Below are positions 8,470 to 17,295 of a stretch of DNA of 64,000 nucleotides, piece after piece. Below the pieces are notes generated by a model, which saw only the letters and a list, made by a program, of their open reading frames with translations, was not told the origin of the DNA and made no database searches. Each line of letters begins with the position of its first letter. Positions within the stretch are counted from its first letter, which is position 1. Origin of the DNA: Chitinophagaceae bacterium (GTDB lineage Bacteria > Bacteroidota > Bacteroidia > Chitinophagales > Chitinophagaceae); contig CANHCY010000008.1 in assembly GCA_947459295.1 (NCBI GenBank), forward strand, positions 1 through 64,000, written 5' to 3'. The position numbers and the translations under genes were made by a program.

Positions 8470-10770
8470 TTGAACGTAACTAAATGTATTGTGTCATTGT
8501 GCATAATGACATGTCTAACAATTTTTCAAGCCAAGGCCCAAAAATGTAATTTGGTGCTGTCTGGTGTTGTTATGGATGCATCTAACAATGCGCCACTTGA
8601 AAAAGCAGTGGTTGAAATAAAAGAGTTAGGCCTCAAATTTATTACAGATATAGAAGGCCATTACCATTTTTACAATTTATGTAAAGGCAGCTATACTATT
8701 GTAGTAAACCATATGAGCTGCGATAGTATCAAGTATAAATTAACAGTACAGCAAAATATCATTCAAAATTTTAAACTACCACATGCCATTAATGAACTTG
8801 AAAACGTTAGTGTAAACTCCAAAAGAGACCTCAATTTAAACACCATTAAAGAGGTTTTAAGTAGCAAAGTTGTAGATGCCACTAGAGGGCAAAGTTTAGG
8901 GGAGGTATTAAGCCGCGCCAATGGCGTTACCGTTTTACAAACAGGTAGTACCATATTTAAACCTGTAATTCATGGACTTCATAGCCAGCGCGTGCTACTT
9001 ATTAATAATGGTGTAAGGCTAGAGAGTCAACAATGGGGCAGCGATCACGCACCCGAAATTGACCCTTTTATTGCCGAAAAATTTACCATTATTAAAGGCG
9101 CAGGTGCACTCCGTTATGGAAACGATGCCATAGCAGGTGCAGTACTAATTGAACCTAAAGCGTTGCCAAAGGGGGCTCAAACGAATGCTGAATTTAACAC
9201 AGGTTATTTTTCTAACAACAGGCAATATGTTGTGAATGGGATGATTGAATCATCACCGGTTAAATTTCCTGAATTAAGCTACCGTTTACAGGCTACCTAT
9301 AAAAAAGGAGGCAATGCAAGAACGCCTAACTACTGGCTACACAACACTGGGTTACAAGAGTTTAATTATTCGGGCGCTGTAGGTCTGAGAAAAGAAAAAT
9401 ACAACACCGAGTTATTTGTAAGTAGTTTTAATACAGACCTGGGTATTTTTATTGGATCGCATGTAGGTAATTTAAGTGATTTACAAAACGCTATTAATGC
9501 AAGTAAACCTACTCAAAATATTGATGCTTTTAGCTATACTATTGGAAGGCCAAAACAAAATGTACAGCACTACACGATAAAATCTAAATCGCAATTTTAT
9601 TTGCCCAATAACAATAAACTCAATCTCTTGGTGTCTTATCAAAAGAACCTAAGAAAAGAGTTTGACCGGGCAATGCTCTCCAATAGACCAGAATTGGATT
9701 TAGATATATCAACTACCATGGCTGATGTTAATTTTGAAACTGCGCCTACAAAAAAAATAAGTAGCAATATTGGTATAGTGGGTATGCTGCAGGAAAATGT
9801 TTGGGCAGGTAGCCGTTTTTTTGTTCCAAATTTTCGCACACAAAATATAGCTGTGTACAGCATTCATAATTACAATGTAAACAATTGGATGTTTGACGCA
9901 GGTGCTAGATTTGATTATAGACACTTAAGAACCTACCGTAACAAATCGGATAGTGTTACTGCTGCCAACAGAACATGGGGTAATGCTTCTGGAACCCTGG
10001 GTGCAACCTATAAAATAACGCCAAATTTTAAATGGCTTATCAATGGCGCATACGCTTGGAGAGCTCCACAAGTAAATGAACTCTATGTAAACGGCTTACA
10101 CCATGGAACATCGAGTTTTGAAATTGGTAATGCAAATCTTAGAAGTGAAAAGGCCTTAAACTTTTCTACGCAGTTAAAATATCAAACCGATAGTAGCTGG
10201 CAGTTTGACATTAGTGTGTACAATAATTTCATAACTGATTTTATTAACCTAATACCATCCGTTCCGGCCACATTAACATTAAGAGGAGCCTATCCAACTT
10301 TCAGGTATGTTCAAAGTAACGCTGTTTTAAGAGGGATTGATTTTAGTATACACAAAACACTAAACCGCTCTTTTATGGCGGGCGCTAAAACAGCACTTTT
10401 ATGGGCTAAAAATAGTGATACAAAAGAATGGATCATTCAAATGCCTTCCAACAGAATTGAAGGTGATATCACCTATTCTTTTGCCAATAAAATACTGCCA
10501 AATGCAGCTATTGAATTACGCTACATGCATATCATGCAGCAAACTAGAATTCCCACAAGTATTGCCGATTACATTCCACCGCCAAATGCATATAGCCTTC
10601 TAAACTTGGATTTTAGCAGTGATGTAGCAGTTGGCAAAAAGCAAATCAGTGTAGGATTAACGGTTGTTAATTTACTCAATCAAACCTACCGCGATTACAT
10701 GAATAGGTTTAGGTATTTTAATGACGAACCAGGTAGATCTATTAATCTCCGAATTAAATTAAAATTATGA
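8470..10770 (+). CDS. TonB-dependent outer-membrane receptor, ZnuD-like
   Basis: A 766-residue receptor with an N-terminal carboxypeptidase-regulatory-like domain (about 25-105), a plug (about 115-230) and a 22-strand-type barrel ending in LRIKLKL. The plug segment PVIHGLHSQRVLLINNGVR followed by QQWGSDHAPEIDP resembles zinc and copper receptors, which carry a similar SxDHAxxID motif; metal uptake is therefore the preferred guess. The frame opens with TTG at 8470, which gives a complete signal peptide (ending FQAKAQ); the in-frame ATG at 8506 would truncate it. The stop overlaps the ATG of the next gene as ATGA, suggesting translational coupling. Confidence 0.87.
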   Translation: MNVTKCIVSLCIMTCLTIFQAKAQKCNLVLSGVVMDASNNAPLEKAVVEIKELGLKFITDIEGHYHFYNLCKGSYTIVVNHMSCDSIKYKLTVQQNIIQNFKLPHAINELENVSVNSKRDLNLNTIKEVLSSKVVDATRGQSLGEVLSRANGVTVLQTGSTIFKPVIHGLHSQRVLLINNGVRLESQQWGSDHAPEIDPFIAEKFTIIKGAGALRYGNDAIAGAVLIEPKALPKGAQTNAEFNTGYFSNNRQYVVNGMIESSPVKFPELSYRLQATYKKGGNARTPNYWLHNTGLQEFNYSGAVGLRKEKYNTELFVSSFNTDLGIFIGSHVGNLSDLQNAINASKPTQNIDAFSYTIGRPKQNVQHYTIKSKSQFYLPNNNKLNLLVSYQKNLRKEFDRAMLSNRPELDLDISTTMADVNFETAPTKKISSNIGIVGMLQENVWAGSRFFVPNFRTQNIAVYSIHNYNVNNWMFDAGARFDYRHLRTYRNKSDSVTAANRTWGNASGTLGATYKITPNFKWLINGAYAWRAPQVNELYVNGLHHGTSSFEIGNANLRSEKALNFSTQLKYQTDSSWQFDISVYNNFITDFINLIPSVPATLTLRGAYPTFRYVQSNAVLRGIDFSIHKTLNRSFMAGAKTALLWAKNSDTKEWIIQMPSNRIEGDITYSFANKILPNAAIELRYMHIMQQTRIPTSIADYIPPPNAYSLLNLDFSSDVAVGKKQISVGLTVVNLLNQTYRDYMNRFRYFNDEPGRSINLRIKLKL

Positions 10771-11315
10771 AACAAATAAAACTAGGTATCATTTGCGCCG
10801 TGTTTATGATGTTAATGGCAGGTTGCTCTAAAAACGTTAGTAAACCCAATGACGAAAATGAACACGAAGCCATCAACAAAATAGAACTCGTGTTTGCAGA
10901 AACGGGCGGCGCTACCACAAGCTTTGTGATAGAAGATCCGGATGGCGATGGTGGTAACCCACCTTCCCGCATTGACACCATTAAATTAAACAGCAACAAG
11001 CAGTACAATGTAACTGTAAAAATTTACAATATTGCAAATGGTGTTGTTAAAGATGTAAGTGCTACTGTTTTAATGCAAGCTACTTCCCACGAGTTTTATT
11101 TTATTCCATCAGGCGTATCTGTAACGGTTCAAAAAACAGATAAAGACAAAAACGGATACCCTATTGGTTTTTTAAGCAGTTGGCAAACAGCAGGCGCAGG
11201 CAGCGGTAGCATACTGTTTAAACTCATGCACAAAACGGCCCTAAAAGGCCCTAACGACGGACCTAATGTAGGCCACAGCGACATTCAATTAAATTTACCA
11301 ATCACAATTAAGTAA
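10767..11315 (+). CDS. Lipoprotein accompanying TonB receptor
   Basis: A 182-residue lipoprotein: the signal peptide ends LMAGCSK, with Cys20 as lipidation site. An acidic DPDGDGGNPP stretch near residue 58 resembles a cation-binding loop. Proteins of this size and pattern often sit directly after metal-type TonB receptors in Bacteroidota and are sometimes labelled as a type 1 periplasmic-binding fold. It overlaps the receptor stop codon by 4 bp, so the two are produced together. A role in capturing or passing the receptor's ligand is inferred, not shown. Confidence 0.65.
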   Translation: MKQIKLGIICAVFMMLMAGCSKNVSKPNDENEHEAINKIELVFAETGGATTSFVIEDPDGDGGNPPSRIDTIKLNSNKQYNVTVKIYNIANGVVKDVSATVLMQATSHEFYFIPSGVSVTVQKTDKDKNGYPIGFLSSWQTAGAGSGSILFKLMHKTALKGPNDGPNVGHSDIQLNLPITIK

Positions 11316-11326
11316 AAAACAAACCC

Positions 11327-11932
11327 ATGAAAAAGAGTATTATTTTTTTATTGAGCATTTTAATTTCTAGTGCAACATTTGCACAATTTAGTTTTGGATT
11401 AAAAGCTGGTTACAACGCAGCAAGTGTAAAGTCTAATGACGCAGACATTACTGCTGACGGACAAACATTGTCTGGTTTTCATATTGGCTCTGTATTGAGC
11501 GTTCCTTTTAATAAAAGTGTATCGTTTCAAACAGGTCTTAACCTTGGCACCAAAGGTGTAAATGTGGCGCATGATGGACATGGCGATAAATATAAATTTA
11601 CAGCAATTGATATCCCTTTAAATGTTGTTTTAACAAGCAAAAAAGGTTTGTTTGCAGGAACAGGTTTAAACCTTGGCTATAATTTGTCAGGGAAATTAGA
11701 TGCACATGACGACCCAACCGAAAATTATGATTTCGAATTTGGAAGTAATAAAAACTTTACAAGAGCAGATCTAGGCGTAAACTTTTTATTAGGTTACCAA
11801 ACAAAGTCTGGCATTTTTGTAAGCGCTAATAGTTTAGTAAGCTTAACAGATATTGCACCTAGTGCCACTACCTGGAAAAACAATGTAATCAGTGTATCAG
11901 TGGGATATACTTTAAAGTCTTCTAAAAAATAA
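11327..11932 (+). CDS. PorT-type outer-membrane beta-barrel protein
   Basis: A 201-residue protein with a clear signal peptide (cleavage after SSATFA) and alternating hydrophobic/polar strands typical of small eight-stranded barrels: FSFGLKAGYNAAS at the start, FQTGLNLG in the middle and ISVSVGYTLKSSKK at the end. This is the outer-membrane barrel fold common in Bacteroidota. It follows the lipoprotein by 11 bp and closes the unit just before a strong terminator. Its function within the putative metal-uptake unit is unknown. Confidence 0.8.
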   Translation: MKKSIIFLLSILISSATFAQFSFGLKAGYNAASVKSNDADITADGQTLSGFHIGSVLSVPFNKSVSFQTGLNLGTKGVNVAHDGHGDKYKFTAIDIPLNVVLTSKKGLFAGTGLNLGYNLSGKLDAHDDPTENYDFEFGSNKNFTRADLGVNFLLGYQTKSGIFVSANSLVSLTDIAPSATTWKNNVISVSVGYTLKSSKK

Positions 11933-11960
11933 GAGGGTTCGAGAAAATTTTAGTGTTTTA

Positions 11961-11995
11961 CAAAGGCCGCCCTTCGGGCGGCCTTTGTTTTTTTT
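11961..11995 (+). terminator. Strong rho-independent terminator
   Basis: A perfect 12-bp GC-rich stem (CAAAGGCCGCCC / GGGCGGCCTTTG) with a 3-nt TTC loop is followed by eight T residues. It ends the unit of receptor, lipoprotein and barrel, 28 nt after the last stop codon. Confidence 0.95.
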
Positions 11996-12047
11996 AAGTA
12001 TGCCTTATTTTTTTATTGAAAAATAGTATATTTAGTCAAACAAATGT

Positions 12048-13835
12048 ATGGCGCTTACCCAACTACAACCCCGCTATGTATTGGCCATTTGCCTAATGGC
12101 CATGGTTTGCACCAGTTGCTTGAACGAAAAAAAAGGTGACTTGTTTTTACCTGACGGTTTCGAAGCCATTGTGGTGGTGGATAGTTTACCAGGTAGGGCT
12201 AGACATTTGGCGGTAAATGACAATGGCGATATTTATGTGAAAGCCAACAAGCCCATTGAAGGAGGCATGAACTATGTTTTAAGGGACGAAAACAATGATG
12301 GCCGCGCCGATATCATTAAAAATTTTGGACCTACCGCAAGTGAAGGGGCATACGCCACCGGAATGCGCATTCATAACGGATACCTTTATACCAGTTCAGA
12401 AATGCTAGTGTACCGTTATAAATTAAAGCAGGGCGAGATGGTACCTTCTAGCAAAGCAGAATTTATTGTAATTGACAGCGGGCAACCACGTGAGCATGAT
12501 GGTAAGCCATTAGCGTTTGATGGCAAGGGTCATATTTTTGTTCCATTTGGTGCCCCTTCTGATGCCTGTCAAGAAGAAAATAGACTGCCGGGTTCACCAG
12601 GCATGAAGCCCTGTCCTATTTTAGATTCTAATGCAGGTGTTTGGATGTTTGATGAAAATAAAGTCAATCAATTTAGAACCACAGATGGCATTAAAGTTGC
12701 AACGGGCTTGCGCAGTCTCGTTGCTATGACATGGAACACACAAGACAATACGCTTTATTGTGTAGGTCACGGCAGAGATGGACTTTCGAGTAGTTGGCCT
12801 CAGTTTTACAACGAATGGCAGAGTGCCGTTTTACCTTCCGAAGCGTTTTATAAATTAAAGCCTGGCGCCAATGCAGGTTGGCCATATTATTACTTTGATC
12901 AAATGAAAGGCAAAGTGATGGTGAATCCCGAATATGGCGGCGATGGTACAATCGAAAACACAGATAAAAATATTGAAACACCGATTGTAGGTTTTCCGGG
13001 GCATTATGCACCCAATGATTTACTTTTTTATACTGGCGATCAGTTTCCTGCGCGTTATAAAAATGGAGCATTTATTGCGTTTCATGGATCTACCATTCGT
13101 GCTCCATACCCGCAAGCAGGTTATATTGTAGCGTTTGTTCCTTTTGTAAATGGTAAGCCACAAAAATGGGAAGTATTTGCAGATGGTTTTACAGGAAAAG
13201 ATACACTTGTAAATACCAGTGATAGTAAGCACCGCCCCATGGGACTTGCACAAGGCCCTGATGGCTCATTGTATATTTCTGATTCTAAAAAAGGGAAGAT
13301 TTGGAAAATTCAATACAAAGGAAATAAAGAATCGTTTTCAGAAAAAAATCTAGCGCAAATGAAAGCTAGAGAAAACAGAACCAATATAAAAAATCCGGAC
13401 ATTATAAAAGATAATTTAGAAAAAGATAAAGTAGTGCTTGGTGGCGAAAAACTCTATCAAATAAACTGCCGCGTTTGTCATCAACAAAATGGACAAGGTG
13501 ATGGAATTAGGTTCCCAACCATTGCAAAAACAGATTGGGTAAACGGAAACAAGGATACCCTCATTGGCGTTCTATTAAAAGGACTAGAAGGACCTATAAA
13601 AATTAATGGTCAGCCTTTTCATGGAGCGATGCCTAAATTTTCGCAACTACCGGATAGAGACATAGCAAGTATCCTTACGTATATCAGACAAAACTTTGGG
13701 AACAAATCAGACTCGATCTCTAAAACGTCTGTAACCATTGTACGCCAACGGCTTCGCCTGTTAAAACGAAAAGAAATGCAATTGCAAAAAGAAGCGGAAG
13801 CCAAACAAAAAAATGCGACTACTTTACGTAAATAG
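12048..13835 (+). CDS. Soluble-type quinoprotein sugar dehydrogenase fused to cytochrome c
   Basis: A 595-residue exported protein. The N-terminal two thirds (about 30-440) form a six-bladed propeller of the soluble glucose/sorbosone dehydrogenase type, recognisable from LPDGFEAIVVVDSLPG, the LRSLVAMTWN segment and PMGLAQGPDGSLYISD. A C-terminal cytochrome c domain has CRVCHQ (C474, C477, H478) and ends in a charged Lys/Arg-rich tail. It probably oxidises an aldose or polyol with PQQ and transfers electrons through its own haem. The start has a hydrophobic segment ending in CTSC, so lipidation is possible. The gene is free-standing and overlaps the convergent deacetylase gene by 17 bp. Confidence 0.82.
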   Translation: MALTQLQPRYVLAICLMAMVCTSCLNEKKGDLFLPDGFEAIVVVDSLPGRARHLAVNDNGDIYVKANKPIEGGMNYVLRDENNDGRADIIKNFGPTASEGAYATGMRIHNGYLYTSSEMLVYRYKLKQGEMVPSSKAEFIVIDSGQPREHDGKPLAFDGKGHIFVPFGAPSDACQEENRLPGSPGMKPCPILDSNAGVWMFDENKVNQFRTTDGIKVATGLRSLVAMTWNTQDNTLYCVGHGRDGLSSSWPQFYNEWQSAVLPSEAFYKLKPGANAGWPYYYFDQMKGKVMVNPEYGGDGTIENTDKNIETPIVGFPGHYAPNDLLFYTGDQFPARYKNGAFIAFHGSTIRAPYPQAGYIVAFVPFVNGKPQKWEVFADGFTGKDTLVNTSDSKHRPMGLAQGPDGSLYISDSKKGKIWKIQYKGNKESFSEKNLAQMKARENRTNIKNPDIIKDNLEKDKVVLGGEKLYQINCRVCHQQNGQGDGIRFPTIAKTDWVNGNKDTLIGVLLKGLEGPIKINGQPFHGAMPKFSQLPDRDIASILTYIRQNFGNKSDSISKTSVTIVRQRLRLLKRKEMQLQKEAEAKQKNATTLRK

Positions 13836-15072
13836 GCGTTGCCAAACCATTTAAATCGTACACTACTTTGCCACCTTTAATGGTAAGCTCGCATTCAAAT
13901 TTTTCGGTTCCATTTACTTTGTATCCAGTTTTATCATAGAAGCCAAAGTTGCCTTTTCTGATGTTTAAAATAGCGATATCCGCTTCTGCGCCTTCAGTTA
14001 AATGTCCAAGGTTGGTTCTATTAATTACTTGTGCAGGCTTCCAGGTACTTGCTTTAATCACTTCAAAAAGTGGCATCCCTAAATTCATAAATTTAGACAT
14101 CACACTTAGTTGATCTTTCATAGAACTATTCATACTACCGGTATGCAAATCAGTACTAATGGTATTAGGAAACAAACCAGCTTTTAATGCGGGAATTGCT
14201 TGGGTGTAATTAAAACTCGCACCACCATAACCAACATCAAATATGATACCTCTTTTTTGCGCTTCTAAAACAAAAGGTTTTAATACGCCATTGGTTCCAA
14301 CAATTTCTTCTCTAGCTCCATTTAAGGCTGCATAAGTATGCGTGTAAATATCGCCTGGGCGTAATTGTTTAAAAAATAATTCTTGAATCGATAAATTGGG
14401 TTGAGAGCCTCCAAAGTCAATAATAACAGGCAGTTCAGCGATAGTACCCGCTTCTACTGCACGCATGGTTGGTGTCCAATCGGCACCATTAAAGTGCGCT
14501 AATTTAAACCCTACTATATGATCTTTATACTGCTTTGCTGCACTTGCTGCAAACTTTGGATTCATGTCTGCAATGTCCTGTTCATAATTGCCACCGCGCA
14601 TGCCCTCTCCAACAATATTTAAAAAAGATAATACCCGTGTTTGAGAAATATCAATTACATTTTTTTTAAACGTTGAAAAATTTCTCCAACCCGCACCACC
14701 ACAATCAACCACGGTGGTAACCCCAACTCTAAATGTATAACCATCTGGCATGAGCGCACTTAAACCATCACTTAAATAATGATCGGGTTGTGTGCCGGCA
14801 AAAACGTGTGCGTGCATATCAATAATACCTGGCACTACTTTTAATCCGCTAGCATCCACCACTTGCCTAGCATCTGCAGCAGAGAGGTTTTTACCCACCT
14901 TAACTATTTTACCTGCTTTAATGGCAATATCCATTACTGCATCAATGCCATTTTTAGGGTCAATCACATGGCCCCCTTTTATTAACACATCAAAACTATT
15001 GGCCGCTGTTTGAGCTTTCAATTGAAACGTTAGCGCTACAAACAAGGTAATTATGAGTAGGTTCTTATTCAT
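13819..15072 (-). CDS. Exported amidohydrolase/deacetylase (EF_0837-like)
   Basis: A 417-residue metal-dependent amidohydrolase with a signal peptide (cleavage after QLKA). Metal ligands of the TIM-barrel family are visible: DMHAH (H87, H89), GFKLAH (candidate carbamylated K190), YTHTY (H245) and STDLH (D308). It resembles the deacetylase/dihydroorotase-like group that co-occurs elsewhere with SelA-like PLP enzymes, exactly the neighbour found here across a 133-bp divergent region. The likely substrate is an N-acyl amino acid or amino sugar acid; this is inferred. The signal peptide is noteworthy because relatives are usually cytoplasmic. Confidence 0.8.
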   Translation of the reverse strand: MNKNLLIITLFVALTFQLKAQTAANSFDVLIKGGHVIDPKNGIDAVMDIAIKAGKIVKVGKNLSAADARQVVDASGLKVVPGIIDMHAHVFAGTQPDHYLSDGLSALMPDGYTFRVGVTTVVDCGGAGWRNFSTFKKNVIDISQTRVLSFLNIVGEGMRGGNYEQDIADMNPKFAASAAKQYKDHIVGFKLAHFNGADWTPTMRAVEAGTIAELPVIIDFGGSQPNLSIQELFFKQLRPGDIYTHTYAALNGAREEIVGTNGVLKPFVLEAQKRGIIFDVGYGGASFNYTQAIPALKAGLFPNTISTDLHTGSMNSSMKDQLSVMSKFMNLGMPLFEVIKASTWKPAQVINRTNLGHLTEGAEADIAILNIRKGNFGFYDKTGYKVNGTEKFECELTIKGGKVVYDLNGLATPIYVK

Positions 15073-15205
15073 ACTTTAAAAGTTTAAATTAGGATTGTAC
15101 GTAATTTAAAGAAAATATGCAGAAAGTGTATAAAATATAGGTAAGCAGATTTAGTTTTCTGCCATTAATTCATTAATTTCTCATTCAAATTTATAACTGA
15201 TTGCC

Positions 15206-16771
15206 ATGAATCTAATTGCTACTTTCCTTGTCAGCAACCTTATGCATTTTTTGCCCGCCGACACCAGTCATTACCCGCTTGTTGTAGGCTCTTATACCAA
15301 AAAAGGAAACCCAGGTATTGAAGTATATGGCGTGAATGCCGTAACAGGTAAACCAAAACTCCTCTATACCAAAGAAAATCAAAACGCGTCTTATCTAACC
15401 GTTTCGCCAGAGGGTAAATTCATGTATGCCGTTTCTGAAGGTGCCAAAGACGCATCCTTTGTTAGCGCTTATCATTTAGACGCCAATAATCAGTTTCAAA
15501 AATTAAATCAAGAACCTATTAAAGGAGCAGCACCCTGCTTTATTACTTTCAGACCCGAAAGCAAAACGGTGTACACCGCTAATTATACATCCGGCAGTGT
15601 TAGTGTTTTTAAAACACTCGATAATGGTGCACTACTTCCAATTGCACAAGAAATAAATTACAACGGATCTAGTATTCATAAAGCCAGACAGGAAGCGTCG
15701 CATGCGCACAACGTGGTATTAACGCCCAATCATGAGCAGCTTTTAGTGACCGATCTTGGTGCCGATAAAATTTACATGCATAAAATATATGCAAGCGGAC
15801 TACTCGACGAAAAGTATACCAGCGTATCCATCACGCCAGGCAACGGTCCTAGACATTTTGTGTTTAATAAACAAAATACACGTGGCTATTTAATCAACGA
15901 ATTATCTGGCACTGTCGACGTTTTTGCTATCCTTCCTAATGCACTAGAAAAAATACAAACCATTGTTGCTGATACCGCAAACGTTACTACCACAAAAGGA
16001 AGTGGCGATATTCATATTTCTCCAAGTGGCAAATGGCTTATTACCACCAACCGCGTAACATCGGAGGAGTTAACGGTATTTAAAATTGAAAATGATGGTA
16101 AACTCACAAAAATATTACATCAGCCGGTTGCGCAAAGGCCCCGAAATTTTAGTTTTTCGCCTAACGGACAATTTGTTTTTGTAGCGAGTCAAACCGAAGA
16201 CAAGGTTCAAATTTTTTCGTTTGATGATGCGACTGGTAAATTAACCAATACCAATCAAGACCTTGCCGTTAAAGGCCCCGTTTGTTTAGTGTTTGGCAAC
16301 GATCCCATCGAAGTCAATCCCGAAGAACGCATCAAGCAATTAAACATTCAATTAATTCCTGTAGTACCCCCAATTGCAAACTATGTGAAGCAGGTACAAG
16401 TGGGTAATTTGGTATACTTATCGGGGCATGGACCCGACAAGCCGGGTGGTGGTCAAATGTTTGGTCATTTAGGAAAAGATGTAACCATCGAAGAAGGCCA
16501 ATTGGCAGCAAGACTTACCGGTATATCTATGATCTCTACTTTAAAAGCCTATATCGGTGATTTAAATAAAGTAAAACGTATTGTAAAAGTATTAGGCCTT
16601 GTAAACTCGGAGCCCAACTTTACGCAGCAGCCACAAGTGATGAATGGCTTTTCTAATTTAATGGTAGAAATTTTTGGAGAAAGAGGAAAGCATGCAAGAT
16701 CTGCACTTGGTGTGGCCGCATTACCCAATAATATTTCGGTAGAAATAGAAATGATTGTTGAACTCAAGTAA
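15206..16771 (+). CDS. Lactonase beta-propeller fused to a RidA domain
   Basis: A 521-residue two-domain protein. Residues about 25-365 match the seven-bladed lactonase (6-phosphogluconolactonase-like) family: YPLVVGSYTKKGNPGIEVY, GAAPCFITFRPE, EASHAHNVVLTPN and GPRHFVFN. From about residue 372 a complete RidA/YjgF domain follows, with the LVYLSGHGP strand, GQLAARLTGISMIS helix and the conserved Arg (HARS, R498). The reading frame is uninterrupted. RidA proteins hydrolyse reactive enamines/imines released by PLP enzymes, and a PLP enzyme lies two genes on. The N-terminus is only weakly signal-like. It leads a five-gene operon. Confidence 0.82.
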   Translation: MNLIATFLVSNLMHFLPADTSHYPLVVGSYTKKGNPGIEVYGVNAVTGKPKLLYTKENQNASYLTVSPEGKFMYAVSEGAKDASFVSAYHLDANNQFQKLNQEPIKGAAPCFITFRPESKTVYTANYTSGSVSVFKTLDNGALLPIAQEINYNGSSIHKARQEASHAHNVVLTPNHEQLLVTDLGADKIYMHKIYASGLLDEKYTSVSITPGNGPRHFVFNKQNTRGYLINELSGTVDVFAILPNALEKIQTIVADTANVTTTKGSGDIHISPSGKWLITTNRVTSEELTVFKIENDGKLTKILHQPVAQRPRNFSFSPNGQFVFVASQTEDKVQIFSFDDATGKLTNTNQDLAVKGPVCLVFGNDPIEVNPEERIKQLNIQLIPVVPPIANYVKQVQVGNLVYLSGHGPDKPGGGQMFGHLGKDVTIEEGQLAARLTGISMISTLKAYIGDLNKVKRIVKVLGLVNSEPNFTQQPQVMNGFSNLMVEIFGERGKHARSALGVAALPNNISVEIEMIVELK

Positions 16772-16807
16772 AAAGTAAAATAAATTTTTAAATTAAAATA
16801 AACCGCT

Positions 16808-17281
16808 ATGAAAACAAACAACCGCCGCTCTATTTTTAGAAGAATGTTTGCAGGCATTTTGGGTGTTACAGGTACAGCCATGGCTGCAAACGCCGCTAGC
16901 AATAACAACGATGCTAGTCCACAAAAAGAAGTATTCAATGTCGAGTACGATCAGGATGTTCCGCTATTTTCAGGATCTACAAAATTTGGAGGCATGGTAT
17001 TCGTAGCGGGCAAAGGCGCGCATTTTGAGGGAGATATCAAAGCGCATACCGATCACGTGTTAAAAGAATTAGAAAAAGAATTGATTAAAGCTGGATCCTC
17101 GATGGAAAAGGTTTTAAAAGTAAATGTATACCTAGCCGATTTAAATGATTACAAACAAATGAATGAAGTATACAAAGGTCGCTTTGGCGCAAACCCACCT
17201 GTAAGAACAACGGTGGCTACCTATGGCGGTGTACCTGGTAATTCACTTGTTGAAATGGATTGTATCGCAATTGCTAATTAA
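16808..17281 (+). CDS. Exported RidA-family enamine/imine deaminase
   Basis: A 157-residue RidA protein with an added N-terminal segment of about 30 residues: twin arginines (RRSIFRRMF) and a hydrophobic run ending AANAAS, resembling a Tat or Sec signal. The RidA core spans about 40-155; the substrate carboxylate-binding Arg is R133 in PPVRTTV, and E148-type C-terminal residues precede MDCIAIAN. Canonical RidA is cytosolic and about 130 residues, so the leader is unusual. It sits 36 bp after the lactonase-RidA gene and 14 bp before the PLP enzyme, whose unstable products it probably hydrolyses. Confidence 0.82.
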   Translation: MKTNNRRSIFRRMFAGILGVTGTAMAANAASNNNDASPQKEVFNVEYDQDVPLFSGSTKFGGMVFVAGKGAHFEGDIKAHTDHVLKELEKELIKAGSSMEKVLKVNVYLADLNDYKQMNEVYKGRFGANPPVRTTVATYGGVPGNSLVEMDCIAIAN

Positions 17282-17295
17282 TAAAAACAAAACCT

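Noticed and set aside
9639-9924. Open frames on the strand opposite the TonB receptor gene
   Set aside because: They lie wholly within a well-supported receptor gene, have no promoter or family motif, and are antisense shadows.
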